DNA from: Enterobacteriaceae bacterium UBA5654
GTDB lineage: Bacteria; Pseudomonadota; Gammaproteobacteria; Enterobacterales; Enterobacteriaceae
Direction: 5' to 3'
DNA length: 64,000 bases
Assembly (NCBI GenBank): GCA_002421005.1
Contig: DIJC01000022.1
Location: 1 to 64,000 of the forward strand
Both the position numbers and the translations under genes were made by a program. Of the stretch, positions 43,526-52,588 are shown in pieces. The notes below the pieces were generated by a model. The model saw nothing but the letters and a program-made list of their open reading frames with translations, was not told the DNA's origin and did no database searches. Position 1 is the stretch's first letter. The number at the start of each line of letters is the position of its first letter.

Positions 43526-45133
43526 ATGAGTCGGGCAGGTGAGTTTTTACAGGATTTAGGCAAGGCGCTGATGATGCCTATCTCGGTGATTGCCGCTGCC
43601 GGTATTTTTCTCGGCCTTGCGGCGGCGTTGCAGAATCCGGCGATTGTCGGCGAAAGCATTATTCATGCGCAAACGATGCAGCAGGCAATTGGCTTTATCC
43701 GCAAAGTTGCCGGTGCATTATTTGGTAATCTACCGTTGCTGTTTGCTATAGCCGCTGCGATTGGACTGGCGCGCGATGAAAAGCCCACGGCGGCGCTTTC
43801 CGCCGTGATCGGCTTTATTACTTTTCACGTCGGGGTGAATTACAGCCTGCTGGCGCAGGGATTAACCCCGGAAACCACGTCGGTTGCCGCGCTGGTGGCG
43901 AAGGGATACGACCAGACGGAAGCGGTGATGTATTCGGCTGAATTTGCCAGTACGCTGGGAATATTTTCTTATCAGATGAGCGTCCTTGGCGGGGTTATTG
44001 CCGGGATGGTGACGGTGGTGCTGCACAACCGCTTTTATACGATTAAACTCCCGGCGGCCATCGCTTATTTTGGTGGTCGCCGCTTTGTCCCTATTATTAC
44101 GGTTATCGTCCTGCCGCTGGTCGGCGTGATGATGTCGCTGATCTGGCCGGTGATTGCCAGCGCGATTATTCATCTTGGGCAGTTTATCGGCGAGTCCGGC
44201 GCATTTGGCACGTTTATTTATGCCTTCACCGAACGTATTTTAATCCCCACCGGGCTGCATCATATTCTTAATGAGACCGTCCGTTTTACGCCGGTGGGCG
44301 GCATGGTTCACGTCAATAATGAAAGCGTGATTGGCGCGCTCTCAATCTTTAATTACGCGCTGGCGCATCCGGGTGCGCTGGCGGACGATATTACCCGCGA
44401 AGCCACGCGCTTTCTCGCCCAGGGAAAAATTCCGGTGATGATGTTTGGCCTGCCCGCCGCTGCGTTGGCTATTTTCCGCTGCGCAAAGCCGGAGCATAAA
44501 CAGCGGGTGAAAGCCTTAATGCTGGCCGGGGCACTGGCCTCCTTTACCACGGGTATTACCGAACCGCTGGAGTTCAGCTTTATTTTTGTCTCGCCGCTGC
44601 TGTTTATTTTCCATGCGGTAATGACTGGCCTGTCTTTTGCCAGCGCACAGTTGCTCGACATGATGATCGGTAATATTCAGGGCGGGTTTATCGATTTTAT
44701 GGTCTTCGGCGTGCTCGGCGGCGCGAAAACCCACTGGTGGTTTAGCCTGCTGCTGGGGGCTATCTGGGCGCCGGTGTATTACTTCTCCTTTAAGTGGATC
44801 ATTTTACGTACCAACGTGAAAACGCCCGGACGTGAAGATGAAAGTGCGACACCGGTAGCCAACACCAGGGCATTACCGGCAGATGAAAACAGCGGGCAAA
44901 TTATTGCCGGTCTCGGCGGTAAGGACAATATCCAGCACGTTGACTGCTGCTTCACCCGCCTGCGGGTAAAAATATTCGACATGCAGAAAGTGGATGAAGC
45001 GGCATTAAAACAGAGCGGTGCCAGCGGATTTATTCGCGCCACCGATAACGACATTCAGGTTATTTACGGCCCGCAGGTAGAGAGTATTGCCAGCGCCGTA
45101 AAACAACATTTACTCGTTCAACAGACGCAATAA
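43526..45133 (+). CDS. PTS EIICB transporter, glucose/maltose superfamily (alpha-glucoside type)
   Basis: A 535-aa permease starting at ATG 43526 (M-S-R-A-G-E-F-L-Q). An EIIC membrane domain (about residues 1-430, with G-L-H-H-I-L-N-E near residue 248 and T-G-I-T-E-P-L-E-F near residue 345) is followed by an EIIB domain (about 450-530) with the phospho-cysteine in H-V-D-C-C-F-T-R-L-R-V. There is no EIIA domain, so phosphate would come from a glucose-type EIIA (Crr). Length and layout resemble MalX and AglA. With the downstream 6-phospho-glucosidase it would import and phosphorylate an alpha-glucoside such as maltose or a sucrose isomer; the exact sugar is not evident. Confidence 0.9.
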   Translation: MSRAGEFLQDLGKALMMPISVIAAAGIFLGLAAALQNPAIVGESIIHAQTMQQAIGFIRKVAGALFGNLPLLFAIAAAIGLARDEKPTAALSAVIGFITFHVGVNYSLLAQGLTPETTSVAALVAKGYDQTEAVMYSAEFASTLGIFSYQMSVLGGVIAGMVTVVLHNRFYTIKLPAAIAYFGGRRFVPIITVIVLPLVGVMMSLIWPVIASAIIHLGQFIGESGAFGTFIYAFTERILIPTGLHHILNETVRFTPVGGMVHVNNESVIGALSIFNYALAHPGALADDITREATRFLAQGKIPVMMFGLPAAALAIFRCAKPEHKQRVKALMLAGALASFTTGITEPLEFSFIFVSPLLFIFHAVMTGLSFASAQLLDMMIGNIQGGFIDFMVFGVLGGAKTHWWFSLLLGAIWAPVYYFSFKWIILRTNVKTPGREDESATPVANTRALPADENSGQIIAGLGGKDNIQHVDCCFTRLRVKIFDMQKVDEAALKQSGASGFIRATDNDIQVIYGPQVESIASAVKQHLLVQQTQ

Positions 45134-45144
45134 GAGAACTGATG

Positions 45145-46470
45145 ATGAAAAAACATTTTAATATCGTATTAGTCGGTGGGGGTTCCACGTGGACGCCGGG
45201 ATTATTAAAAGCGTTATGCAAACTCAAAGCGCGTCTGCCGTTAAAAAAACTGGTGATGTTTGACGTCAACAGCGAACGCCAGGCGGTCATCGGCGAATAT
45301 GCCAAAGTGCTGTTTCGCGAAGAATACCCGGACCTGGAATTTACCTGGACCAGCGATGAAGACGTGGCCTTTACCGATATGGATTTTATCTTTTGCCAGA
45401 TGCGCACCGGCGGCTACGCGATGCGCGAGAAAGATGAAAAAATTCCGCTCAGCCTCGGCGTTATCGGTCAGGAAACCTGCGGCGCGGGCGGTTTCGCCTA
45501 CGGTATGCGCTCCATCCGCGACATGATCGCGCTGGTGGAAAAGGTGCGCGCCCGCTCGCCGCAGGCATGGATCCTCAACTACACCAACCCGGCGGCCATT
45601 GTCGCCGACGCGCTGAACAAGCGTTTCCCGGATGACCCGCGCATCCTCAACATCTGCGACCAGCCGGTCAACCTGCTGCGATCCTACGGACGTCTGCTGA
45701 ATCGCGATCCGGCGACTTTCGATCCGGTATATTTCGGTCTTAACCATTTCGGTTGGTTCACCCATCTTTATGATGAAAACGGGCACGATCTGGTGCCGGA
45801 ACTGAAAGCGTATATCGCTGAAAACGGCTTTAAGCCTGCGGACGCTGAACAGCGCGATCAATCCTGGCTGGAAACCTACGCGGCGGTGGCTGATATGCTG
45901 CGTGATTTCCCGGATTATTTGCCGAATACTTATCTGCAATATTATCTCTACCCGGAGTACAAATTCTCCAAACTCGACCCTCATTACACCCGCGCCAATG
46001 AAGTGATTAACGGTCGTGAAAAACGGGTGTTCGACGAGTGCCGCACCGCCGTCGCTGAAGGCACTACCCGTAACGTCCATGTGGTCCATAACGATGCCCA
46101 CGGCGATATGATCGTCGAACTGGCGGAAGCCATTGCCTTCAACCTGAAGAAAAAATTCATCGTGATGGTGCCCAATAACGGCCTGGTGGAAAACCTCGAT
46201 GATGACGTGATGGTCGAGCTGACGGCGGAAATTGGCTGCAACGGTCCGCGTCCGTTTGGCGTCGGCAAAATTCCAACCTTCTATAAAGGGCTTATCGAGC
46301 AGCAGTTTGCTTATGAGCGCCTGACGGTTGAAGCCTGGTTTGAACGCTCTTATACCAAAGCGTTACAGGCGCTGACCCTTAACCGCACCATTATTGATGC
46401 GAAAAAAGCCCGCAAAGTGCTGGATGCGCTGATTGAAGCGAATAAAGATTACTGGCCGGAACTGCGTTAA
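45145..46470 (+). CDS. GH4 6-phospho-alpha-glucosidase
   Basis: Predicted 441 aa from the second of two adjacent ATG codons (first at 45142), which is better spaced from AAGAGA. GH4 enzymes hydrolyse phosphorylated glycosides by an NAD+- and Mn2+-dependent redox mechanism. The Rossmann loop is V-G-G-G-S-T-W-T-P (residues 10-18) and L-N-Y-T-N-P-A lies near residue 145. C171 and H201 are the metal ligands (C-D-Q-P and G-L-N-H). The C-D-x-P form marks the alpha class, whereas beta enzymes have C-N-x-P; in AglB, GlvA and MalH the motif is CDMP, so Gln at 173 is a variant. It partners the EIICB 11 bases upstream. Confidence 0.9.
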   Translation: MKKHFNIVLVGGGSTWTPGLLKALCKLKARLPLKKLVMFDVNSERQAVIGEYAKVLFREEYPDLEFTWTSDEDVAFTDMDFIFCQMRTGGYAMREKDEKIPLSLGVIGQETCGAGGFAYGMRSIRDMIALVEKVRARSPQAWILNYTNPAAIVADALNKRFPDDPRILNICDQPVNLLRSYGRLLNRDPATFDPVYFGLNHFGWFTHLYDENGHDLVPELKAYIAENGFKPADAEQRDQSWLETYAAVADMLRDFPDYLPNTYLQYYLYPEYKFSKLDPHYTRANEVINGREKRVFDECRTAVAEGTTRNVHVVHNDAHGDMIVELAEAIAFNLKKKFIVMVPNNGLVENLDDDVMVELTAEIGCNGPRPFGVGKIPTFYKGLIEQQFAYERLTVEAWFERSYTKALQALTLNRTIIDAKKARKVLDALIEANKDYWPELR

Positions 46471-46474
46471 CGGG

Positions 46475-46506
46475 CAGGGTGCGGGGAAGATTTTCCCCGC
46501 ACCCTG
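46475..46506 (+). terminator. Strong hairpin after the GH4 gene
   Basis: A 14-bp stem (CAGGGTGCGGGGAA/TTCCCCGCACCCTG) with a four-base loop, five bases after the stop codon. No T run follows, so it may protect the mRNA end or terminate weakly. Confidence 0.6.
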
Positions 46507-46665
46507 AAGAGTCAAAAGGGTTTATTACGCTAATCTGGCTGTTACTCTTCCCGCCGTGGTTAACCTCAGGCGGATCGAGTCGGCGCTGGCCTGCATAAAT
46601 CGAATTGCGAGCCGCCTTCCACAATTCTAAAAACTGATACCCCCACCTCGCGAAAAATGCCACAA

Positions 46666-46685
46666 TAGTGGCTGTTTATACAGTG
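46666..46685. promoter_or_regulatory. LexA (SOS) box of dinG
   Basis: TAGTGGCTGTTTATACAGTG, ending 13 bases before the dinG start. The right arm CAGTG is close to consensus. The left arm has GTG instead of CTG, as the E. coli dinG site has TTG. Binding is expected to be weaker than at uvrB. Confidence 0.78.
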
Positions 46686-46698
46686 TTTCAGGTTTCCG

Positions 46699-48864
46699 AT
46701 GGCCCTCACCGCCGCGCTCAAAGCGCAGATTGCCGCCTGGTATAAGGCGCTACAACAGCAAATCCCCGACTTCATCCCGCGCCCTCCGCAGCGGCAGATG
46801 ATTGCGGACGTGGCAAAAACGCTGGCCGGAGAAGAGGGGCGGCATCTGGCGATTGAAGCGCCGACCGGCGTCGGTAAAACGCTGTCTTATTTAATCCCCG
46901 GCATTGCTATCGCCCGTGAAGAACAAAAAACGCTGGTGGTAAGCACTGCTAACGTCGCGCTACAGGATCAGATCTACAGCAAAGATTTGCCGCTGCTGAA
47001 AAAAATCATTCCTGAACTCCGCTTTACGGCGGCCTTTGGGCGTGGGCGCTACGTGTGCCCGCGTAATCTTGCTGCGCTGGCCAGCACGGAAACCACTCAA
47101 CAGGATTTGCTGGCTTTTCTTGATGACGAACTGACGCCGAATAATAAAGAAGAGCAGCAGCACTGCGCGAAGCTCAAGGGCGATCTTGATACTTACAAAT
47201 GGGACGGCCTGCGCGATCATACTGACCGCGCCATTAGCGACGATCTCTGGCGACGCCTGAGTACCGACAAAGCGAGCTGCCTCAACCGCAACTGTCATTA
47301 TTACCGCGAATGCCCGTTCTTTGTCGCCCGGCGTGAAATCCAGGAGGCTGAAGTGGTGGTCGCCAATCACGCGCTGGTGATGGCCGCAATGGAAAGCGAA
47401 GCGGTGCTGCCGGAGGCTAAAAATCTGCTGCTGGTGCTGGACGAAGGGCATCATCTGCCGGACGTCGCGCGCGATGCGCTGGAGATGAGCGCCGAGATCA
47501 CCGCACCCTGGTATCGCCTGCAACTCGATCTCTTCACTAAACTGGTCGCCACCTGCCTTGAGCAGTTTCGCCCGAAAACCCTGCCGCCGCTTGCCACGCC
47601 TGAGCGCCTTAACGCCCACTGCGAAGAGTTGTACGAACTGATCGCCTCGCTGAATACCATCCTGAACTTATACCTTCCGGCCAGCCAGGAGGCCGAGCAC
47701 CGCTTTGTGATGGGCGAACTGCCGGAAGAGGTGATGGTCATCTGCCAGCGGCTGGCAAAGCTGACCGAGCTGCTGCGTGGGCTGGCGGAATCCTTCCTCA
47801 ACGATTTGAGTGAGAAAACCGGCTCGCATGACATCGTGCGGCTGCACCGGGTTATCCTCCAGATGAACCGCGCGCTGGGAATGTTCGAGGCGCAGAGCAA
47901 GCTCTGGCGGCTGGCCTCGCTGGCCCACGCTTCCGGTGCGCCGGTGTCGAAATGGGCGACCCGTGAAATCCGTGAGGGGCAGACGCATATGTTCTTCCAC
48001 TGCGTCGGCATTCGCGTCAGCGATCAGCTGGAGAAACTGCTCTGGCGCAGCGTACCGCATATTGTAGTGACGTCTGCAACGTTGCGCTCGCTCAACAGTT
48101 TTACCCGCCTGCAAGAGATGAGCGGGCTGAAAGAAAAGGCGGGCGATCGCTTTGTGGCGCTGGACTCGCCGTTTAACCACGTTGAACAGGGCAAAATCGT
48201 GATTCCGCAAATGCGCTATGAGCCATTGATGGAAAACGAAGAACAGCACGTTGCCGAAATGGCGGCGTTTTTCCGCCAGGAGCTGGAAAGCAAAAAGCAT
48301 CAGGGAATGCTGGTGCTGTTTGCCAGCAACCGGGCCATGCAGCGTTTTCTGGAGCACGTTACCGATCTGCGCCTGCTCTTGCTGGTACAGGGCGATCAGC
48401 CGCGCTACCGGCTGGTTGAACTCCACCGCAAGCGGGTGGAAGCGGGCGAGCGAAGCGTGCTGGTCGGCCTGCAATCGTTCGCTGAAGGTCTGGATTTAAA
48501 GGGTGAGCTGCTAAGCCAGGTGCATATTCATAAAATCGCTTTTCCGCCGATAGACAGCCCGGTGGTGATCACCGAAGGCGAATGGCTGAAAAGCCTGAAT
48601 CGCTATCCCTTTGAAGTGCAAAGCCTGCCCAGTGCCTCCTTCAATCTCATCCAGCAGGTAGGGCGCTTGATCCGCAGCCATAGCTGCTGGGGAGAAGTGG
48701 TGATCTACGATAAACGCCTGCTGACGAAAAGCTACGGTAAGCGGCTGCTGAACGCGCTGCCGGTGTTCCCGATTTCCCAACCCGACGTGCCTGACGTTAT
48801 AGTTAACAAACTTAAAACCAAAACCAAAACCAAAACAACACAGAGTCGCCGCAGGCGACGTTAA
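46699..48864 (+). CDS. dinG: DinG, ATP-dependent 5'-3' DNA helicase
   Basis: A 721-aa XPD-like superfamily 2 helicase with a 4Fe-4S cluster (716 in E. coli). It unwinds D-loops and R-loops when replication meets transcription. Walker A is A-P-T-G-V-G-K-T (K60). The cluster cysteines are C120 (R-Y-V-C-P-R) and the three in C-L-N-R-N-C-H-Y-Y-R-E-C (about residues 194-205). The helicase box is D-E-G-H and motif VI is Q-Q-V-G-R-L-I-R-S. The C-terminus differs from E. coli: it carries an alternating K-T run encoded by a short tandem repeat before the basic end. The gene is SOS-controlled. Confidence 0.96.
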   Translation: MALTAALKAQIAAWYKALQQQIPDFIPRPPQRQMIADVAKTLAGEEGRHLAIEAPTGVGKTLSYLIPGIAIAREEQKTLVVSTANVALQDQIYSKDLPLLKKIIPELRFTAAFGRGRYVCPRNLAALASTETTQQDLLAFLDDELTPNNKEEQQHCAKLKGDLDTYKWDGLRDHTDRAISDDLWRRLSTDKASCLNRNCHYYRECPFFVARREIQEAEVVVANHALVMAAMESEAVLPEAKNLLLVLDEGHHLPDVARDALEMSAEITAPWYRLQLDLFTKLVATCLEQFRPKTLPPLATPERLNAHCEELYELIASLNTILNLYLPASQEAEHRFVMGELPEEVMVICQRLAKLTELLRGLAESFLNDLSEKTGSHDIVRLHRVILQMNRALGMFEAQSKLWRLASLAHASGAPVSKWATREIREGQTHMFFHCVGIRVSDQLEKLLWRSVPHIVVTSATLRSLNSFTRLQEMSGLKEKAGDRFVALDSPFNHVEQGKIVIPQMRYEPLMENEEQHVAEMAAFFRQELESKKHQGMLVLFASNRAMQRFLEHVTDLRLLLLVQGDQPRYRLVELHRKRVEAGERSVLVGLQSFAEGLDLKGELLSQVHIHKIAFPPIDSPVVITEGEWLKSLNRYPFEVQSLPSASFNLIQQVGRLIRSHSCWGEVVIYDKRLLTKSYGKRLLNALPVFPISQPDVPDVIVNKLKTKTKTKTTQSRRRRR

Positions 48865-48891
48865 TGATGTGAGCCGCTGGAGGGCGTTTTG

Positions 48892-49860
48892 ATGGATTAC
48901 CGCAAAATCATCAAAGAAGTGGGACGGGGGAAAAATCATGCCCGCGATCTGGATATCGATACCGCGCGGGAGCTGTATACCCGAATGCTTAACGGCGAAG
49001 TGCCGGAGCTGGAGCTGGGCGGTATTTTAATTGCGCTGCGCATCAAAGGTGAAGGCGAAGCCGAAATGCAGGGGTTTTATCAGGCGATGCAGCAGCAGAC
49101 TCTGCGCCTGACTCCGCCGGTAGCAAAGCCGATGCCCATCGTCATTCCCAGCTATAACGGCGCGCGCAAGCAGGCTAACCTGACGCCGTTACTGGCGATT
49201 CTTTTACGTAAATTCGGCTTCCCGGTGGTCGTTCACGGGGTGAGCGAAGATCCAGGCCGGGTGCTGACGGAGACGATTTTTACCCTGCTCGGCATTGAAC
49301 CTGTGCAGACCGCAGGCCAGGCGCAGGCGAAGCTTGACGGCTCGCAGCCGGTATTTATTCCGGTCGGCGTATTCTGCCCGCCGCTGGAAAAACAGCTGGC
49401 GCTGCGCTGGCGGATGGGCGTGCGCAACAGCGCGCACACCCTGGCGAAACTGGCGACGCCGTTTGCGGAAGATGCCGCGCTGCGCCTTTCCAGCGTCTCA
49501 CACCCGGAATACGTCACCCGGGTAGCGAAATTTTTTACCGATATCGGCGGGCGCGGCCTGCTGATGCACGGCACCGAGGGCGAAGTGTATGCCAGCCCGC
49601 AGCGCTGCCCGCAAATCGCGATGATTGATGCTGAAGGCGTGCGTGTTATCAGCGAGCGCCAGGAATCGCCAAACAGCGTGCCCATTGCGCTGCCGGAAAG
49701 CAAAGATCCCGACGTTACCGCGCGCTGGATCGAACGCTGCGTCAGCGGTTGCGAGCCGGTGCCCCAGTCTGTCAAAACGCAAATCGCCTGCTGCCTGCTG
49801 GCGACGGGGGAAGTGGAAACGCTGGACGCCGGGCTGGCGCGGATTGCGCAGGCGTATTAA
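48892..49860 (+). CDS. ybiB: YbiB, TrpD-like DNA-binding protein
   Basis: A 322-aa protein (320 in E. coli) with the fold of anthranilate phosphoribosyltransferase (TrpD2 family). It begins M-D-Y-R-K-I-I-K-E-V-G-R-G-K-N-H-A-R-D, has a helical N-terminal domain, and contains I-P-S-Y-N-G-A-R-K-Q and V-H-G-V-S-E-D-P. E. coli YbiB binds nucleic acids without sequence preference and was reported as LexA-controlled together with dinG. It starts 27 bases after dinG, so one SOS operon is likely. Confidence 0.93.
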   Translation: MDYRKIIKEVGRGKNHARDLDIDTARELYTRMLNGEVPELELGGILIALRIKGEGEAEMQGFYQAMQQQTLRLTPPVAKPMPIVIPSYNGARKQANLTPLLAILLRKFGFPVVVHGVSEDPGRVLTETIFTLLGIEPVQTAGQAQAKLDGSQPVFIPVGVFCPPLEKQLALRWRMGVRNSAHTLAKLATPFAEDAALRLSSVSHPEYVTRVAKFFTDIGGRGLLMHGTEGEVYASPQRCPQIAMIDAEGVRVISERQESPNSVPIALPESKDPDVTARWIERCVSGCEPVPQSVKTQIACCLLATGEVETLDAGLARIAQAY

Positions 49861-49868
49861 TCCGGCGC

Positions 49869-49903
49869 AAAAAAAAGCCCGTCCTGCATGGACGGGCAAA
49901 AAA
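49869..49903 (-). terminator. Terminator for ybiJ (minus strand)
   Basis: An 8-bp stem GCCCGTCC/GGACGGGC (49877-49884, 49890-49897) with A runs on both plus-strand sides. On the minus strand the hairpin ends in eight T, so it terminates leftward transcription from ybiJ. The plus-strand reading lacks a T tract. Confidence 0.8.
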
Positions 49904-49987
49904 GGGTAACAACACAGAGTCAATTAATGAGGGTTAAAGCGCCCCACCAGCGGGTTTCCGGTGGGTCAGGGTGATGCGAAACAGCAA

Positions 49988-50248
49988 TTAGTTATAGATA
50001 ACCGCAGTGCCGCTCATTTTGTTGTTTCCGTTAGTGGACGTGATGCTGTAGCCCTTAGCACCGGCCGCAGCGGCTTTTTCCGCCAGGCGTGCTTCCAGAC
50101 CGTCCAGAGTGGTTGCGCCGTAAGCAGAAACCACACCGACTTTATTCATGTTCTGCGCCTGCGCCGGGTTTACGGCTTCAGCAGCAAAAGCACCAAAGGA
50201 AAGGGTAGAAAGGGCGATGGCGGCAACAGCATATTTGATGGTTTTCAT
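49988..50248 (-). CDS. ybiJ: YbiJ, DUF1471 (YhcN family) periplasmic protein
   Basis: An 86-aa protein from ATG 50248 with a signal peptide (M-K-T-I-K-Y-A-V-A-A through S-F-G-A-F-A, cleavage near residue 22). The mature DUF1471 domain has V-G-V-V-S-A-Y-G-A and a C-terminal G-T-A-V-I-Y-N. Relatives such as BhsA, McbA and YhcN are stress- or biofilm-related periplasmic proteins; YbiJ itself has no defined role. The longer frame to 50311 includes non-signal residues and is rejected. Confidence 0.92.
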   Translation of the reverse strand: MKTIKYAVAAIALSTLSFGAFAAEAVNPAQAQNMNKVGVVSAYGATTLDGLEARLAEKAAAAGAKGYSITSTNGNNKMSGTAVIYN

Positions 50249-50533
50249 AGTTAATCTCTCGCAGGTTATTCTGTTAAAGGGACGGTGTTCCGTCGATGTG
50301 ATAAGTATCACGCTTTTTTACGAGAGATAAAATCGAAGAGAATTGACGGCGTTGTTCGAAATATTTGAACGATGAATAATTTATTGATTATTAATAAATT
50401 ATTTTGATGTGTTGCTGCGGGTTTGCGTTGAGCACGGCATCAGGCAGTTTAAAGGCATCTTTTGCTACTCCAGAACCTGAAAACCGTGCTCGTAAAGTTA
50501 CCACGTGATCCTGTCAACAGCGGAAAAGAAAGG

Positions 50534-50800
50534 TCAACGTAGCTGGCTGTCCTTTGATCCCCGGCGATTATATCCTGAGAATTTCGCATTTTTTAAATCT
50601 TTCTTCTGTTGGCAGTTTATGCACAGTCGGACGCCCGGAATTGCCTTACGACGCGCCTCAGGGATCGGTTCATCGCATTCTTCACAAAATTCGATGCTTT
50701 CTCCCTTCGGCAGGTCGCGACGCGCGCGAGCGACTGCATCTTCAATTGTGCTGTCAATCTGATCCTGAACAGCACCATCATTTGTCCAGCCTGACGCCAT
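50534..50800 (-). CDS. ybiI: YbiI, DksA/TraR-type zinc-finger protein
   Basis: An 88-aa protein from ATG 50800, preceded by GGAGGTG. It ends in G-Y-N-R-R-G-S-K-D-S-Q-L-R, as in E. coli YbiI. The C4 zinc finger is C-E-E-C near residues 40-43 and C-I-N-C near residues 61-64. It is a short TraR/DksA-like family member lacking the long coiled-coil of DksA. Its function is unknown. It could touch RNA polymerase by analogy, but that is inference. Confidence 0.92.
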   Translation of the reverse strand: MASGWTNDGAVQDQIDSTIEDAVARARRDLPKGESIEFCEECDEPIPEARRKAIPGVRLCINCQQKKDLKNAKFSGYNRRGSKDSQLR

Positions 50801-50951
50801 TTTCACCTCCAATAGTTACCTTTATTATAGCAAAAATGGGGTCAAAATTTGAGCGGGCAAGGGCGGGACGCGGGATTTCAGAGCATTCGCCTGCGGCGGT
50901 GGCGCAGCCGTTTCATCATGACAACGGCTGAATTCACCCGCGGTGAAGCAT

Positions 50952-51566
50952 TTAGCGGGCGTCCGGGCGAATCAAATCGAAACGGTGAGACTCGTCGATG
51001 CTGTAGTAGGCGGATGGCCCCCCGGCACGCAGCACTGGCTGCGCTCTGGCGGTCTGGTAAATGCCGTTTTCCAGCAGCGCCTCGTCGATATGTACCGCCA
51101 CCACTTCGCCCAGTACCAGCCAGCTATCAACGGCGCTGCCGTCGGCAGCGGTAAGCTGAATACACTGCGAAAGACGGCACTCAAAATTAACCGGGCTTTC
51201 CGCCACGCGCGGGGCGCTGACAATACGGCTGGGGGCGGGCGTCAGACCGGCGCGGACAAATTCGTTCTCGCCGTGCGCCAGGCTGGCGGACGTCTCGTTC
51301 ATTTGCCGCGCCAGGGTAAGCGTGGTCAGATTCCAGACGAACTCTTTAGTCTCGCTGATATTGCGCACGCTGTCTTTCCAGCCGCTGCTGGCAAAACCAA
51401 TAATCGGCGGTGTGTAATTAAAGCAGTTAAAGAAGCTGTAAGGCGCGAGATTCACCTGCCCGGTGGCATCCTGTGAGGAAATCCAGCCTATTGGCCGTGG
51501 ACCAATAATCGCGTTCAGCGGATCGTGCGGCAGGCCGTGCCCGTGAGCGGGCTGATAAAAATACAT
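50952..51566 (-). CDS. Flavin-reductase-like (FMN-binding split-barrel) protein
   Basis: A 204-aa soluble protein. The segments I-G-P-R-P-I-G-W-I-S-S, N-L-A-P-Y-S-F-F-N and K-D-S-V-R-N-I near residues 20-70 are typical of the flavin-reductase-like domain, which binds FMN and acts as an NAD(P)H:flavin oxidoreductase or a related flavoprotein. The partner enzyme is unknown and no monooxygenase gene adjoins it. In E. coli K-12 the ybiX (piuC), fiu and mcbA genes occupy this interval; none is seen here. It reads in the same direction as ybiI, 151 bases upstream of it. Confidence 0.82.
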   Translation of the reverse strand: MYFYQPAHGHGLPHDPLNAIIGPRPIGWISSQDATGQVNLAPYSFFNCFNYTPPIIGFASSGWKDSVRNISETKEFVWNLTTLTLARQMNETSASLAHGENEFVRAGLTPAPSRIVSAPRVAESPVNFECRLSQCIQLTAADGSAVDSWLVLGEVVAVHIDEALLENGIYQTARAQPVLRAGGPSAYYSIDESHRFDLIRPDAR

Positions 51567-51661
51567 AGCGTTCCCCGGTAAAAAACGAATTTCACCAGAC
51601 TCACTTATTTACCCGCCCGGCGTCAACGGGTATCTTACGCGGCAACTGACAGGAGAATGCC

Positions 51662-52588
51662 ATGAATGCCCAGAAACCGGGTTTACACCCGCGTAACCGC
51701 CACCGTGACCGCTACGATCTGCCCGCGCTATGCCTGGCGTGCCCGGAGCTTAACGACTTTATCGTGTTAAACCCGGCGGGTGAACAGACGATTAACTTTG
51801 CCGAACCGCGCGCGGTCAAAGCGCTGAATAAAGCGCTGCTGACGCATTTTTACGGCGTTCAGCAGTGGGATATCCCGGAAGGATTCCTCTGCCCGCCGGT
51901 GCCGGGGCGCGCGGACTATATCCACCATCTGGCCGATATTCTGGCGGAAACCAGCGGCGAAATTCCGCGTCTGGCGAGCGTGCTGGATATCGGCGTCGGC
52001 GCGAACTGTATCTATCCGCTGATTGGCGCATACGAGTACGGCTGGCGCTTTACCGGCAGCGAGGTTAACGCCCAGGCTTTCGCCAGCGCGCAGGCTATCG
52101 TGCAGGGCAATCCGGGGATGAGCCGCACGCTGCGTCTGCGCAAGCAGAAAGATGAAAAGGCGATCTTCCACGGTATCATTCATAAAAATGAGCAGTACGA
52201 CGCCACCATTTGTAACCCGCCGTTCCATGATTCTGCTGAGGCGGCGCGCGAAGGGAGCGAGCGCAAGCGGCGTAATCTGGGGCAGAAACAGGATGACGCG
52301 CGCAACTTTGGCGGCCAGCAGCAGGAGCTGTGGTGCGAAGGCGGCGAAGTGCGTTTTATCCAGCAGATGATAGAAGAAAGCCAGCAGTATGGCCGTCAGG
52401 TGATGTGGTTTAGCTCGCTGGTGTCACGCGGTGAAAATCTGCCGGCGCTGTATCCGCTGTTGACAGCAGTGGGCGCGGTTAAAGTCGTGAAAAAAGAGAT
52501 GGCCCAGGGTCAAAAGCAGAGTCGCTTTATTGCCTGGACCTTTATGGACGACAGCCAGCGTCGCCGCTTCGCTGCGCGCGCCCGTTAA
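51662..52588 (+). CDS. rlmF: RlmF, 23S rRNA (adenine1618-N6)-methyltransferase
   Basis: A 308-aa SAM-dependent methyltransferase (E. coli YbiN, 308 aa). The SAM motif is V-L-D-I-G-V-G-A-N near residue 107 and the catalytic N6-adenine motif is N-P-P-F-H near residue 182. The N-terminus is basic (H-P-R-N-R-H-R-D-R-Y) and suited to rRNA contact. It modifies A1618 of 23S rRNA. The stop overlaps the stop of the convergent ybiO. Confidence 0.95.
   Translation: MNAQKPGLHPRNRHRDRYDLPALCLACPELNDFIVLNPAGEQTINFAEPRAVKALNKALLTHFYGVQQWDIPEGFLCPPVPGRADYIHHLADILAETSGEIPRLASVLDIGVGANCIYPLIGAYEYGWRFTGSEVNAQAFASAQAIVQGNPGMSRTLRLRKQKDEKAIFHGIIHKNEQYDATICNPPFHDSAEAAREGSERKRRNLGQKQDDARNFGGQQQELWCEGGEVRFIQQMIEESQQYGRQVMWFSSLVSRGENLPALYPLLTAVGAVKVVKKEMAQGQKQSRFIAWTFMDDSQRRRFAARAR

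Noticed and set aside
49940..49966. Second hairpin (CCCACC/GGTGGG) between ybiB and ybiJ as a ybiB terminator
   Set aside because: Short stem with a long loop and no T run on the plus strand; support is too weak to call.
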